A stretch of DNA of 64,000 nucleotides from Streptococcus intermedius SK54 = ATCC 27335 (GTDB taxonomy: Bacteria; Bacillota; Bacilli; Lactobacillales; Streptococcaceae): contig NZ_ATFK01000001.1 of assembly GCF_000413475.1 (NCBI RefSeq), forward strand, positions 248,001 through 312,000. Direction: 5' to 3'. The translations under genes and the position numbers were made by a program. The notes under the pieces are model-generated. The model was not told the DNA's origin. It searched no databases and saw only the letters and a list, made by a program, of their open reading frames with translations. Of the stretch, positions 38,111 to 48,762 are shown one piece after another. Every line of letters begins with the position of its first letter. Position 1 is the stretch's first letter.

Positions 38111-38144
38111 TTTTCCTAAACTTTCAAAGTTTTTAGGAAAATTT
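38111..38144 (+). terminator. Terminator before prsA
   Basis: Stem TTTTCCTAAA-CTTT / AAAG-TTTAGGAAAA with a very short loop; symmetric A/T flanks. Confidence 0.75.
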
Positions 38145-38205
38145 AAGATATCAAATCTATTTTATGGTACAATAAGAAGGTGAATTAAAAAAAGGAGTAT
38201 TCATA

Positions 38206-39144
38206 ATGAAGAAAAAATTTCTAGCAGGAGCTATTACGCTTTTGTCGGTTGTAACGTTAGCAGCATGTTCACAAGCAGGTGGAAAAGATATTATCACGAT
38301 GAAGGGGAGTACGATTACTGTTAGTGATTTTTACAACAAAGTGAAAAATAATGCAGCGGCTCAACAAGTGCTTCTAAATATGACAATCAAAAATGTTTTT
38401 GAAAAAAAATATGGTAAGAATGTCACAGAGAAAGAAGTTACTGAAACATTTAATAAAACTAAGAGTAGTTATGGGAATGCTTTTGCACAAGCATTGGCAA
38501 GAGCAGGATTGACAGAAGAGACTTACCGTGAACAAATTAAAACGAACAAATTAGTAGAATATGCGGTTAAAAAAGAAGCTGAAAAAAGCTTAACTGATGC
38601 TAACTATAAGAAAGCTTATGAGAGCTATACACCAGAAGTAACTGCTCAAATCATTAAAGTCAACAATCAAAATAAAGCAAAAGAACTTTTAGCAAAAGCA
38701 AAAGCTGAGGGTGCAGACTTTGGTAAATTAGCTAAAGAAAACTCCACTGATACAAAAACAAAAAATAAAGGTGGCGAAGTCAAGTTTGATTCAACTTCAA
38801 CAGAAGTACCAACTGCGGTCCAAAAAGCAGCTTTTGCGCTTGAAGCAAATGGAATTTCTGAGGTTGTGACAGTTAAGACATCTGCGACTTCTACAAGTTA
38901 TTATATTGTGAAAGTTAATAGCAAAAAGAAAAAATCTGATAATTGGAAAGATTATAAGACCCAATTGAAGAAGATGGTATTAGGTCAAAAGCAAAATGAT
39001 CGTACGTTTATCCAAAAAGTTGTTGCCAAAGAATTGCAAGCGGCTAATATTAAAGTAAAAGATCAAGCTTTCCAAAATCTATTCTCACAATATGTTAAGT
39101 CAGATAACAAATCAACATCTAGCTCGTCATCTTCATCAAAATAA
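38206..39144 (+). CDS. prsA: Foldase lipoprotein PrsA
   Basis: A 312-residue extracytoplasmic peptidyl-prolyl isomerase that folds secreted proteins at the membrane. Lipobox LAAC with Cys21, a helical N-domain, a parvulin domain (about 145-240; VTAQIIKVNNQNKAKELLAKAKAEG), and a Ser-rich end. AAGGAG upstream. The promoter of the next unit overlaps its stop codon. It could also help bacteriocin maturation, but nothing shows this directly. Confidence 0.93.
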   Translation: MKKKFLAGAITLLSVVTLAACSQAGGKDIITMKGSTITVSDFYNKVKNNAAAQQVLLNMTIKNVFEKKYGKNVTEKEVTETFNKTKSSYGNAFAQALARAGLTEETYREQIKTNKLVEYAVKKEAEKSLTDANYKKAYESYTPEVTAQIIKVNNQNKAKELLAKAKAEGADFGKLAKENSTDTKTKNKGGEVKFDSTSTEVPTAVQKAAFALEANGISEVVTVKTSATSTSYYIVKVNSKKKKSDNWKDYKTQLKKMVLGQKQNDRTFIQKVVAKELQAANIKVKDQAFQNLFSQYVKSDNKSTSSSSSSSK

Positions 39145-39145
39145 G

Positions 39146-39174
39146 TTGACGAAATGCTCATAAGTGAGTATAAT
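39146..39174 (+). promoter_or_regulatory. Promoter of the T-box unit
   Basis: TTGACG, 17-base spacer, TATAAT; the next base after the prsA stop is inside the promoter region. Confidence 0.8.
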
Positions 39175-39180
39175 AGGACT

Positions 39181-39356
39181 ATTGAGAATTGATTTTTGCT
39201 CTCTTAGCACAGAGAATTGGCGGTGCTGCAAGCCATGTAAGAACGGAAATCATGCTACTCAAATAAAAAATTGCATACATAAATGAGAATGGCAAGTTCA
39301 TTGAATGAAGGTGGTACCGCGGTTTTTCGCCCTTCGTCTAGTGGACTTGTCTTTTT
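39181..39356 (+). promoter_or_regulatory. T-box riboswitch, probably alanine
   Basis: The leader contains the T-box hallmark AATGAAGGTGGTACCGCGG (39304-39322) with UGGU, which pairs the tRNA acceptor end ACCA, followed by a hairpin and T-run region (terminator, about 39325-39357). In the first stem a GCT triplet at 39225-39227 fits as Ala specifier, in line with alaS downstream. Uncharged tRNA-Ala would open expression. Confidence 0.88.
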
Positions 39357-39368
39357 GTGAGGAATGTC

Positions 39369-39854
39369 ATGAAGACCTATCTTGTAAAACAGAAATTTCA
39401 CTTTGGTGGTGAAAAGTTTGATATCAAAGATGATCGAGGAAACGTTGATTATCAAGTGGAAGGAAGCTTTTTAAAAATTCCAAAAACCTTTACAGTTTAT
39501 GACTACAAAGGTGAATTAGTTAGTCAGATTAGTAAAAAAACACTTACAATTTTACCTCAATTTGAGATTCAATTACGCAATGGTTCGAATGTTTATATTC
39601 GTAAAAAATTTACCTTTTTACGAGATAAATATGAATTTGATAACTTAGGTTTGCGCGTGGAAGGCAATATCTGGGATTTGGAATTTCGTTTGCTAGATGA
39701 TCAGGGACAAGTAATTGCAGAGATTTCAAAAAAACTTCTATACCTAATGTCCACTTATCAAGTCGTGATTCATGAAGATACTTACGCTGATTTAGTTATC
39801 TCTTTGTGTGTGGCTATTGACTATGTAGAGGCACTCGAAAATAGCTCTTCGTAG
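39369..39854 (+). CDS. YxjI/LURP-one-related protein
   Basis: A 161-residue beta-rich protein of the LURP-one/Tubby-like family (KTYLVKQKFHFGGEKFDIKDDRGNVDYQVEGSFLKIPKTF at the start of the domain). Function unknown in bacteria. I start at ATG 39369 with GAGG upstream, not at 39357. It is the first gene behind the T-box, 45 bp before alaS, so charged-tRNA levels should control it as well. Confidence 0.82.
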   Translation: MKTYLVKQKFHFGGEKFDIKDDRGNVDYQVEGSFLKIPKTFTVYDYKGELVSQISKKTLTILPQFEIQLRNGSNVYIRKKFTFLRDKYEFDNLGLRVEGNIWDLEFRLLDDQGQVIAEISKKLLYLMSTYQVVIHEDTYADLVISLCVAIDYVEALENSSS

Positions 39855-39899
39855 CTAATAGGAAAATCATCTAAAGAAAAGTTTTAAGGAGAAGAAAAA

Positions 39900-42518
39900 A
39901 TGAAACAATTATCGAGCGCTCAAGTACGCCAAATGTGGTTAGATTTTTGGGCTTCAAAAGGGCATGCTATAGAACCGTCTGTTAGTTTAGTGCCAGTCAA
40001 TGACCCAACCTTGCTGTGGATTAACTCTGGTGTAGCAACGTTAAAAAAATATTTTGATGGTACTATTATTCCAGAAAATCCACGAATTACAAATGCGCAG
40101 AAGGCGATTCGGACGAATGATATTGAAAATGTCGGAAAAACAGCGCGGCACCATACCATGTTTGAAATGTTAGGGAATTTTTCTATTGGTGATTATTTCC
40201 GTGATGAAGCAATTGAGTGGGCCTTTGAACTCTTGACCAGCCCTGAATGGTTTGATTTCCCGAAAGATAAGCTCTATATGACTTATTATCCGGACGATCA
40301 TGATTCTTACAATCGCTGGATTTCAGTTGGTGTAGATCCAAGTCATTTGATTCCAATTGAGGATAATTTCTGGGAAATTGGGGCAGGACCTTCTGGGCCC
40401 GATACAGAAATTTTCTTTGACCGTGGAGAAGCATTTGATCCTGAACATCAAGGACTTCGTTTACTTGCAGAAGATATTGAAAATGATCGTTACATTGAAA
40501 TTTGGAATATTGTTTTGTCTCAATTCAATGCAGATCCATCTATCCCACGAAGTGAATATAAGGAGCTACCTCACAAAAATATTGATACAGGTGCAGGTTT
40601 AGAGCGTTTAGTGGCGGTTATCCAAGGGGCAAAAACAAATTTTGAAACAGACCTCTTTATGCCAATTATCTGCGAAGTAGAAAAATTATCCGGTAAGAAT
40701 TATAATCCAGACGGAGATAATATGAGCTTCAAGGTCATTGCAGACCATATCCGTTCTTTGTCATTTGCTATTGGGGATGGTGCTCTTCCAGGAAATGAAG
40801 GACGTGGCTATGTTTTGCGCCGCTTGCTCCGCCGAGCTTCTATGCATGGTCAAAAATTAGGAATCAATGAGCCTTTCCTTTACAAACTCGTTCCAACAGT
40901 TGGGAAAATTATGGAAAGTTATTATCCAGAAGTGCTTGAAAAGCAAGATTTCATCGAAAAAATTGTCAAAAGTGAAGAAGAATCATTTGCTCGTACACTG
41001 CATTCAGGTCAACACTTTGCACAAAGTATTGTAAAGGAACTAAAAACAAAAGGACAGTCTGTTATTTCAGGAACTGATGTCTTTAAACTTTATGATACCT
41101 ATGGTTTCCCAGTAGAATTGACCCAAGAAATCGCTGAAGAAGCAGATATGACAGTAGATCGTGAAGGTTTTGAAGCTGCTATGAAAGAGCAGCAAGAACG
41201 AGCGCGGGCTAGCGTTGTTAAAGGTGGCTCTATGGGCATGCAAAATGAAACCTTGCAAAACATCACAGCTGAAAGCCACTTTAATTATGAAAAAGAAACC
41301 TTATCCGCAAATTTGGTTGCGATTGTGGCAGCTGACGAAGAAGTTGAAGAAGTTTCAACTGGGAAGGCTTATCTTGTTTTTTCAGAGACGCCTTTTTATG
41401 CTGAAATGGGGGGACAAGTGGCAGACCATGGACACATTTTTGACTCTGAAGGTCAACTCGTTGCCCAAGTTGTAGATGTTCAAAAAGCCCCAAATGGCCA
41501 ACCGCTCCATACGGTAGAAGTGCTAGGACCACTCATGTTAGGCCATGAGTATAAACTTGAAATTGACCACGATCGTCGTCACCGTGTGATGAAGAATCAT
41601 ACTGCAACACACCTACTTCATGCGGCTCTTCATCATGTCTTAGGTAAACATGCAACGCAAGCAGGCTCTCTCAATGAAGTTGAATTTCTTCGATTTGACT
41701 TCACTCATTTCCAAGCAGTTACAGCAGAAGAGCTACGTCGCATTGAGCAAGAAGTTAATGAAAAAATTTGGGAAGCGATTGACATTAAAACTATTGAAAC
41801 AGACATTGATACTGCTAAAGAAATGGGTGCGATGGCTCTCTTTGGAGAAAAATACGGAAAAGAAGTTCGTGTGGTGACAATTGGAGATTACTCTATTGAG
41901 TTGTGCGGTGGTACTCACATGAAAAATACTTCTGAAATTGGTCTTTTCAAGATTATCAAAGAAGAAGGAATCGGCTCAGGAACTCGTCGCATTCTCGCTG
42001 TGACAAGTAAAGAAGCATTTGAAGCTTATCGTGAGGAAGAAGACACTTTGAAAGCTATTGCAACGGTATTAAAAGTCCCACAAATGAAAGAGATTTCGCG
42101 TAAAGTTGAAGCTTTACAAGACCAACTTCGCCAATTACAAAAAGAGAATGCAGAACTTAAAGAAAAGGCAGCGGCAGCAGCTTCAGGTGAAATTTTCAAG
42201 AACGTTCACGAAGTTAACGGATGTAGCTTTATTGCCAGTCAAGTTTCTGTATCCGATTCTGGAGCCCTTCGTACGTTTGCCGATACTTGGAAACAAAAAG
42301 ACTATTCAGATGTCCTTGTCCTTGTGGCAGCTATTGGTGAGAAAGTCAATGTCCTTGTAGCTAGCAAGACAAAGGAGATTCATGCTGGTAACTTAATTAA
42401 AGAATTAGCACCAATTGTAGATGGTCGTGGTGGTGGTAAACCAGATATGGCTATGGCTGGCGGAAGCAACCAAGCAGCTATTCAAGAGTTACTAAAAGCC
42501 GTGCCAGAAAAATTGTAA
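39900..42518 (+). CDS. alaS: Alanyl-tRNA synthetase
   Basis: An 872-residue enzyme: class II catalytic core (start [22 protein letters not shown]), [20 protein letters not shown]; editing domain with [12 protein letters not shown] and [13 protein letters not shown] zinc-type site; coiled coil (about 730-765) and C-Ala domain ([14 protein letters not shown]). Length is normal. AAGGAG upstream. Confidence 0.98.
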   Translation: MKQLSSAQVRQMWLDFWASKGHAIEPSVSLVPVNDPTLLWINSGVATLKKYFDGTIIPENPRITNAQKAIRTNDIENVGKTARHHTMFEMLGNFSIGDYFRDEAIEWAFELLTSPEWFDFPKDKLYMTYYPDDHDSYNRWISVGVDPSHLIPIEDNFWEIGAGPSGPDTEIFFDRGEAFDPEHQGLRLLAEDIENDRYIEIWNIVLSQFNADPSIPRSEYKELPHKNIDTGAGLERLVAVIQGAKTNFETDLFMPIICEVEKLSGKNYNPDGDNMSFKVIADHIRSLSFAIGDGALPGNEGRGYVLRRLLRRASMHGQKLGINEPFLYKLVPTVGKIMESYYPEVLEKQDFIEKIVKSEEESFARTLHSGQHFAQSIVKELKTKGQSVISGTDVFKLYDTYGFPVELTQEIAEEADMTVDREGFEAAMKEQQERARASVVKGGSMGMQNETLQNITAESHFNYEKETLSANLVAIVAADEEVEEVSTGKAYLVFSETPFYAEMGGQVADHGHIFDSEGQLVAQVVDVQKAPNGQPLHTVEVLGPLMLGHEYKLEIDHDRRHRVMKNHTATHLLHAALHHVLGKHATQAGSLNEVEFLRFDFTHFQAVTAEELRRIEQEVNEKIWEAIDIKTIETDIDTAKEMGAMALFGEKYGKEVRVVTIGDYSIELCGGTHMKNTSEIGLFKIIKEEGIGSGTRRILAVTSKEAFEAYREEEDTLKAIATVLKVPQMKEISRKVEALQDQLRQLQKENAELKEKAAAAASGEIFKNVHEVNGCSFIASQVSVSDSGALRTFADTWKQKDYSDVLVLVAAIGEKVNVLVASKTKEIHAGNLIKELAPIVDGRGGGKPDMAMAGGSNQAAIQELLKAVPEKL

Positions 42519-42539
42519 TGAAAAAAGCAATAACAAAAG

Positions 42540-42568
42540 ATCGCAGGGATAAATCCTTGCGATTTTTT
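42540..42568 (+). terminator. Terminator after alaS
   Basis: Stem ATCGCAGGGAT / ATCCTTGCGAT, 2-nt loop, TTTTTT. Confidence 0.85.
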
Positions 42569-42581
42569 ACTATTTTTAAAT

Positions 42582-44117
42582 TTATAATTCAATCACTTTA
42601 TCATAGCGCTTTAGAGTTTCATCTGAGTAATGATGAATGACTTCGATAACCGTTTGTGGAAGTGAAAATAAGACATCTTCGATTTCCTTTGCTGTTCGAC
42701 TATCTAGATTTGATTTTACTTCATCTGCTAAAATAAAGTCTTTCTCATGATAAAGACTTCTAGCGATTTCTAATCGTTGTTTTTCGCCGCCGGATAAAGT
42801 TTGATTGCTGATTTTTTCTTTATCTTTTAGATGGAGAAGATGTACCTTGCTTAAAATCTCTTTCATCTTTTCAGAATGAAGGGGCTCACCTAAACTGATA
42901 TTGTCAAAAAAGAAAGGTTATCAAAATAATGACTTTCTTGTAAAATGTAAGACCCGATTTGTTGTCTTGCTTCAGGGTTCAAATCTTTTCCATTAAAGGT
43001 AATTTCTCCAGAATCGGGTTTTAAAAAGCCAAATAGTAAATTTAATAAAGTCGTTTTTCCACTGCCACTTTCACCAATAATAGCAATTTTTTCTCCAGAA
43101 TGAATGGTGAAAGAAAAATCAGAGAGGATGACTTTCCCTTGATGACTGAAAGAAACCCGTTCAAATTGGATTGGAAAACAATTCTTGATAACTACTTTTT
43201 CCTCACTGTTCTTACTTTCAGCTAAAAATTGGTATTTATCACAGAGGTTTTTACTGGATTTTCGTGTATTGATGAAATAAGATAGCTCTTGAAATTGATA
43301 ACCGATATTGTAAGACACAAGGTAAATAGCGACAAAACTAGCTGGAGTTAGCTTACCATAATAAGTCATAAAACCGCCAATAATAATGGGAAAAACAGAG
43401 CAAAACACATCAATGGTATTGATTAGAATGTTGTTTATCGTTCTTTGTTTTTCAAACTGGACATTCTGCTTCATATTCTTAAATAATTTCTTTTGAAAAA
43501 TCGTGTAAAAGAAAGTCTGGCTATGATAGTTTTTGATCACTCTAGAACCAGCTATAAATAGACAGCAGGGAGATGTAATCTTGATTGACCGCTGATTTTT
43601 TCTCGGATAGCCGATCTAGTTTTTTGGAGCCAATTCCACTGCATAGAGCTGGAATGGCATAGAAAATGATGAAAATGGCTCCTAACCAGAAGTTTGTCAA
43701 TAAAGCATAAACGCTAGAGACGCAGGTGAAACCAAGAGAACCAATGATAATCAAAGTGGATTCTACATAATTTTCTTCTATCTGTTTCACATCATTTTCT
43801 AAATCGGAAAGAATGTCTTTATCTGACAGTTGATTGTCATAAAGAAAAGCCGCAAACATCTTTCCTTTTAGCTTCTTATTAAAGTCAGCAATGACCTTAG
43901 CATAGTAATAACGCTTTCCTGCTAAACCCAAGAGAATCAGGATATTTCCCAAAATTCCTAGTAGCAAGGTCTGCCAGAGAATCATTAAATTTTTCGCTTG
44001 AAAACTATCAATAATCATCCGAACGAGGGTAGGATTTAAGACCGACTCAACCCATGTCAGCGCGATAAACAGAAAGTAGATGACTAATAGCTTTTTTGAG
44101 ATAAAGCGTTTAAGCAT
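42582..44117 (-). pseudogene. ABC exporter (permease-ATPase fusion), two frameshifts
   Basis: Three adjacent frames on the minus strand together form one half-size ABC exporter of about 510 residues. Frame 1 (44117-43542) is the membrane domain and ends ISLLSIYSWF; the next frame continues AGSRVIKNYHSQ, so a shift lies near 43550. Frame 2 (to 42890) carries the rest of the permease and Walker A GESGSGKTT and ends after SHYFDNLSF. Frame 3 resumes FDNISLGEP and holds LSGGEKQR and ADEVKSNLD. The second break is in a run of six Ts (minus strand, about 42915). It resembles peptide/bacteriocin exporters without a C39 domain. Inactive unless the breaks are sequencing errors. Confidence 0.85.
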
Positions 44118-44149
44118 ATCTGATAATCCTTATCTAAAATACTATATTA

Positions 44150-44180
44150 AAAAACTCTCAAACAACTTTTTGAGAGTTTT
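44150..44180 (-). terminator. Terminator of the mur operon
   Basis: Stem AAAACTCTCA / TTGAGAGTTTT, touching the murN stop codon. Confidence 0.75.
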
Positions 44181-45417
44181 AAGAGCGTCTTAAAAGTTGT
44201 TTAAGAAGACGAAGAAGTTTAAATTTGAGTGGTTGTGGATAGTAGCGGAAAGTGCCCATTTTACGAACAATGTAGCCATTGAAGTTTTGTTTGAAACGGA
44301 GAACGCCGTCAGATCCGTCGAAAATTCCTGTAATACCAAGAAAATTGTAAAAAGGGATATTTCGCTTGATAGCTTCTTTCATGACATATTCTTGGAGAAG
44401 TGCTGGGGCGTAGAATTTGTTAAATTCAGGATAGGAACCACTAAAGAGGTAAGTCGCTTCCTGTGGTGTATAGATAAAGAGGCTGCCTGCAAGAACTTGG
44501 TCTTCTGTTCCATATTTATCTATCAATTCTTGCGCTTCGGCTTTGCGTGTTTCAAAACTTTCAAATTGGCTAGAGAATTCACGCAGTTGATTGTGCTTCT
44601 TCTCTGACTGAGGATTTTTTTCTAAATCCGCTTCTAATTTTTTGATCTTTTGTTCTAGCTTTTTTTGATCATTTTGCAGATGTTGCAAATAATCTTGAAA
44701 ATTAAGCGTTGCAATCATGAAGTCCGCTTGATTGCCAAAAGCATCATAGAAATCTTGATAATAATCTAATGCTTTATCGCTATATTCACGACGTTCGGAT
44801 GTGGCAGAAGTGATTTCCTTGAAAATATTTAATTCGTCTCTTTTCAGTTTTTTTAGTTGAATGCCGAAAGTATTCGCCTTTTTGACGGTTGATTTGCCAT
44901 TTTTGCTGAAGGATTTAAGCAGATCCTTTTCAGTCAGTCTGGTTAAATCTTTGACATAGTGCCAATCAGGTTCGCCACCAGGATAGCCAGTCTGTAAGCC
45001 GTCAAATTCATAGCCCAAATCCGTCAATTCTTGTATCAACTCGGGTCTTTCTGGAGAGCTTGGCTGGCCATTGCTGTCAAATGTTTGATATGTTTCATAA
45101 GGTTTGACAATTAGCTCTAAAGCACCATTTTCTTTAGCGTAGGTCTTGAGTTCATGGTAGAAATGTTGCAGGTCATGAGGATTTGTTGAAACAGGGCCGC
45201 AATTTATTTCCATGTGAAGTCCACCTGTCATGGGCATACTGTAGAGTACAGCCGAAACAGTCACTTCGTCATGCTCATTTGTATATCCTACATATTGACA
45301 AGTAAAGCCGCGTTTTGATAAGAGCTTCTCCATTTCTACCGTCTGCATAAAAGAACGTTGAGCGCAAGAAGCGCTATGTTTTACAAATTCTTCCTGACGA
45401 AGTCGTTTAAATGTCAT
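44179..45417 (-). CDS. murN: MurN-like peptidoglycan branching enzyme (FemXAB)
   Basis: A 412-residue aminoacyltransferase that uses aminoacyl-tRNA to add an amino acid to the Lys side chain of lipid II, building the interpeptide bridge. Two GNAT-like domains are split by a helical arm (about 245-310; rich in Lys/Glu, coiled coil) that resembles tRNA-binding arms of seryl-tRNA synthetase. It follows murM by 12 bp. Second-position Ala is the usual product in pneumococcus. Confidence 0.88.
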   Translation of the reverse strand: MTFKRLRQEEFVKHSASCAQRSFMQTVEMEKLLSKRGFTCQYVGYTNEHDEVTVSAVLYSMPMTGGLHMEINCGPVSTNPHDLQHFYHELKTYAKENGALELIVKPYETYQTFDSNGQPSSPERPELIQELTDLGYEFDGLQTGYPGGEPDWHYVKDLTRLTEKDLLKSFSKNGKSTVKKANTFGIQLKKLKRDELNIFKEITSATSERREYSDKALDYYQDFYDAFGNQADFMIATLNFQDYLQHLQNDQKKLEQKIKKLEADLEKNPQSEKKHNQLREFSSQFESFETRKAEAQELIDKYGTEDQVLAGSLFIYTPQEATYLFSGSYPEFNKFYAPALLQEYVMKEAIKRNIPFYNFLGITGIFDGSDGVLRFKQNFNGYIVRKMGTFRYYPQPLKFKLLRLLKQLLRRS

Positions 45418-45429
45418 GTAATTCCTTTC

Positions 45430-46644
45430 TTAGTGTTTACTGCGGAATTTTTTTCTCAGAGTATAGGCGATATTTGATAAGTGATAGAGAGGGTTGGTTG
45501 GGAGATTAAATTCACCAGCGTATTCCTCAATAGTCGGGTTGAATTTAGACTTGAAGTGGTAAAGCCCGCCGTCTAAATCATTTTCAACACCGCCCATATT
45601 TTGCCAATTAGATCCGCGTTCAAAAGCGTGTTTAGCGGTTTCGTACCAAGTCAGGATAGCTGGTTGGTAGCGGCGGTATTCTTCGTCCATCCCAGCATAG
45701 ATATTTTCAGAGGTAGTTCCATATTCGAGAACCAAAGTTCCAGATAGAGGCACTGTTATGGCTCCTTGAGTCATTTTTTCTGCTAAGAAGTCCATTTCTT
45801 CTTGCAGTCGTTTTTGTTCCTGCTTGTTGTTTTCAATTTTACCGGGCTTGGTTTTTTCAGTAAATTTGCTAGCTTCTTTTTCAGCTTTGGATTTTTGTAC
45901 TTGGAGACTTTCTAGACGCTCGTTTAAATTAATACTTGCAAGTGTGATATAGGACTGCTCAGGGTAGGTATCCAGCAGTTTTTGATAATAGTCCTTCCCC
46001 CGCAAGTGAATACTCTTTCGATTCTCGGTTTTTTTCATCAAAGCAGAGAAATCGTCCAAAAGCTCTGAACCACCAAACTGGACTTGAATACCTTTGTTGC
46101 GAGCAGTGCGAATGGCTTGTCGTGTGCTTTTCGATAAAAGTTCTTCGCTGAAATTCTCCTTGTAAATATTTGCTTGAAAGCGTGGCTGAATGGTTTCATC
46201 CAATAATTCAGTACGTCCAAGCCAGATAGCACCTGCTTTTTGCAAGTTGTTAATCAAATCAAGAGTTTTTGGATTGTCCTGTCTCTCTTCCCCACTTTGA
46301 TTTTGAACTAAGAAAAGACTAGGATCAAACTTGATAAAAAGAGCTTTTTTAGTTTTAGCAAATTTTTTCAAAGAAGTCAGAACAAAGTCTAGCAATTCCT
46401 GATCTTGATAGTCCATAATAGGGCCACGCGGAATATAGAGCATGGTCATACTGAGTGGCAGCGGCTTGATGAGAATGCTGGCCGAGGCTACTAATTGATT
46501 ATTTTTGTAAAAACCAATTCGTTCATTGTCCCAGTTATCTTTAACCTTTGCCCAAGAAGCACTTTGAAGTAAGTTGGTTTGAGAACTGTGCTTAACAAAA
46601 TCATCGTGTTCTTGAGCAGAGATTCCGATTTTATAAGTGTACAT
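45430..46644 (-). CDS. murM: MurM-like peptidoglycan branching enzyme (FemXAB)
   Basis: A 404-residue relative of the next gene, again with two GNAT folds and a coiled arm (about 245-290). MurM adds the first residue (Ala or Ser) of the bridge from tRNA. I start at ATG 46644, which shares its A with the stop TAA of the upstream gene (TAATG), so translation is coupled; the longer frame to 46659 is less likely. Which of the two enzymes acts first is inferred from gene order. Confidence 0.88.
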   Translation of the reverse strand: MYTYKIGISAQEHDDFVKHSSQTNLLQSASWAKVKDNWDNERIGFYKNNQLVASASILIKPLPLSMTMLYIPRGPIMDYQDQELLDFVLTSLKKFAKTKKALFIKFDPSLFLVQNQSGEERQDNPKTLDLINNLQKAGAIWLGRTELLDETIQPRFQANIYKENFSEELLSKSTRQAIRTARNKGIQVQFGGSELLDDFSALMKKTENRKSIHLRGKDYYQKLLDTYPEQSYITLASINLNERLESLQVQKSKAEKEASKFTEKTKPGKIENNKQEQKRLQEEMDFLAEKMTQGAITVPLSGTLVLEYGTTSENIYAGMDEEYRRYQPAILTWYETAKHAFERGSNWQNMGGVENDLDGGLYHFKSKFNPTIEEYAGEFNLPTNPLYHLSNIAYTLRKKFRSKH

Positions 46645-47453
46645 TAATTTAAAACCCACTCTCTAATAGCGTATGCGACGCCTGATTCGTCATTTGATTT
46701 GGTAATGTATTTGGCGATTTTTTTCAGTTCATCAGTTCCATTTTCCATTACAACAGGATTTCCCACGACTTCTAGCATAGAACGATCATTTTCTTCGTCA
46801 CCAATCGCCATAGTTTCTTCTTTTGTCAATCCTAATTTTTCTGCTAGATGCACGACTGCAGCTCCTTTGTTGACTGTTTTTTTGACAATTTCTAAGTAAA
46901 AAGGTGCAGATTTTACGAGTGTGTATTTACCGTACAATTCTTTAGGAAGTTTCGTGATTGCTTGATCTAACGTTTCTGGTTCGTCGATATACATGATTTT
47001 GACGATTTCTTTGTCTATCATCTCTTCTGGGGTGCGATAGTAAACTGGCATATTGACCAGACCAGCTTCGTAAACAGTATATTTTCCAATATTACGGTTA
47101 GCAGTATAAATGCCGTCTTTAGTGATAGCGTGCATGTGAACTCCTAGCTTGTGGCTGAGGTATTCAATATCCAGATAATCATCATAAGACAAGGATTCTT
47201 TAATATATTCCTCTCCTGTGACTGTATCTTGAACCAACCCACCATTGAAAGTAATGACATAGTTTCCTGGCTCATTTAGATGCAACTCTTCAAGCAAATT
47301 CCTCACTCCTGGAATAGGACGTCCGGTTGCAATGACAATTTTTACCCCAGCATCTTTTGCATCTTGTATAGCAGAAAAGACTTCTGGAGTGATTTCTTTT
47401 TTGCCATTTAATAAGGTTCCGTCAATATCAACGGCGACTAGTTTAATACTCAT
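46644..47453 (-). CDS. HAD-family Cof-type phosphatase
   Basis: A 269-residue HAD hydrolase: VDIDGTLLNG (catalytic Asp pair), IATGRP, Lys in the third motif region and GDEENDRSM. Belongs to Cof/YidA-like sugar-phosphate or flavin phosphatases; substrate unknown. I start at ATG 47453, which lies 11 bases inside the end of the HD gene; the longer open frame to 47537 would overlap much more. Confidence 0.88.
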   Translation of the reverse strand: MSIKLVAVDIDGTLLNGKKEITPEVFSAIQDAKDAGVKIVIATGRPIPGVRNLLEELHLNEPGNYVITFNGGLVQDTVTGEEYIKESLSYDDYLDIEYLSHKLGVHMHAITKDGIYTANRNIGKYTVYEAGLVNMPVYYRTPEEMIDKEIVKIMYIDEPETLDQAITKLPKELYGKYTLVKSAPFYLEIVKKTVNKGAAVVHLAEKLGLTKEETMAIGDEENDRSMLEVVGNPVVMENGTDELKKIAKYITKSNDESGVAYAIREWVLN

Positions 47454-48762
47454 GTTTGTGTGATTCTCCATATATGAATTGATCGTTTTTAATATACGAC
47501 AAGAAAGTTTTGCTATTTTCACTAAAAAGTCCAGCATCTTTCAGCATTTCTTTTGGAAAATAAAAACGATTATCTCCATGTCTTGTTCCTGCTAGCGACT
47601 CAACAATAGGCGACAAAGTGGATAATTCAGCGAGACTGTTATCTTTTTGCACGATTTCAATCTGAGTTCGAGGTTTTTCGACATCTGGGCGATAAAAATC
47701 ATAAGGTAGGTCAAAATTACGATGAATGGCCGTGTAGTAGTCGGGATCAAAACCAACACCTGCAACTAAATTCCGCATGATATTCAGCTGTTTTTCATTT
47801 TTTTCAGAGAAAATAATAGATTTAAAGACCTTACGGTTGATGAAACGCTGTGCTAAATCCGATAAAATCGTATCAGGACTACTCATCCAGACTTGAAAAT
47901 AAGTGTTCATAACCCCGTCATCCAATGCTAAATAATCTTTCAAAGTCACTCTTTTTTCAAAGAAAGGAATAAGGTTAGGAGAAGAAAGCAAAAAATAGTC
48001 TTTCTGCTTTTCATAGAGAAATTTAGCTCGTTTGAGTAAATTCTGTAAGAGTACCTCCATCGCACGACTAGCAGGATGAAAATAAACTTGCATATACATT
48101 TGATAACGACTGACGACATAATCTTCTACAGCATGCATGCCGTTGCGCTTAAAAGCAATGCCATTTTCGACAGGGCAAATAACACGTAAAATTCGTGTCA
48201 AATCAAATCGTCCATAAGAAGCACCTGTGTAGTAAGAGTCTCGCAAGAGGTAATCCATACGATCCACATCAATCTGACTGGAAATGAGTTGCACCACCTG
48301 TTTGTTTGGATAGGTATGGTTGATAACACTGGCTACTTTTTCAGGAAAATCAGGCGCAACTTGAATCAGCACTTGGTTAATCTCTGTTTCAGGGTTTGTG
48401 ATAATTTGACGTGTGATTTCCTCGTGATCAGTATCAAAGAGGTGCTCGAAAGTATGTGAATAAGCACCATGACCTACATCATGCAAGAGGGCAGTCGTCA
48501 TGACTAGGAGACTCTCGTGTTGATCCCAAATTTCTGGGTATTTTTCGTCGAATATCTTTGTGATTCGACGTGCAATTTCATAAGCTCCAAGACAATGTGA
48601 AAAACGGCTGTGTTCACCGCCGTGAAAGGTATAACCGGAAGTTCCTAACTGTTTAATGCGGCGCAGTCGTTGAAATTCTTTGGTATTTATTAAATCATAG
48701 ATAACTTGGTGATCTACATGGATGTAATTGTGCACGGGATCACGAAATACTTTTTCAATCAT
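47443..48762 (-). CDS. HD-domain phosphohydrolase, dNTPase-like
   Basis: A 439-residue protein with a metal-binding HD fold: RRIKQLGTSGYTFHGGEHSRFSHCLG and LLHDVGHGAYSHTFEHL, plus DYLLRDSYYTG. It resembles YwfO/SAMHD1-type phosphohydrolases. ATG 48762 is only six bases behind TATAAT, so the message should be leaderless; the open frame to 48969 reaches past this promoter. First gene of the HD-HAD-murM-murN operon. Confidence 0.9.
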   Translation of the reverse strand: MIEKVFRDPVHNYIHVDHQVIYDLINTKEFQRLRRIKQLGTSGYTFHGGEHSRFSHCLGAYEIARRITKIFDEKYPEIWDQHESLLVMTTALLHDVGHGAYSHTFEHLFDTDHEEITRQIITNPETEINQVLIQVAPDFPEKVASVINHTYPNKQVVQLISSQIDVDRMDYLLRDSYYTGASYGRFDLTRILRVICPVENGIAFKRNGMHAVEDYVVSRYQMYMQVYFHPASRAMEVLLQNLLKRAKFLYEKQKDYFLLSSPNLIPFFEKRVTLKDYLALDDGVMNTYFQVWMSSPDTILSDLAQRFINRKVFKSIIFSEKNEKQLNIMRNLVAGVGFDPDYYTAIHRNFDLPYDFYRPDVEKPRTQIEIVQKDNSLAELSTLSPIVESLAGTRHGDNRFYFPKEMLKDAGLFSENSKTFLSYIKNDQFIYGESHKHEY

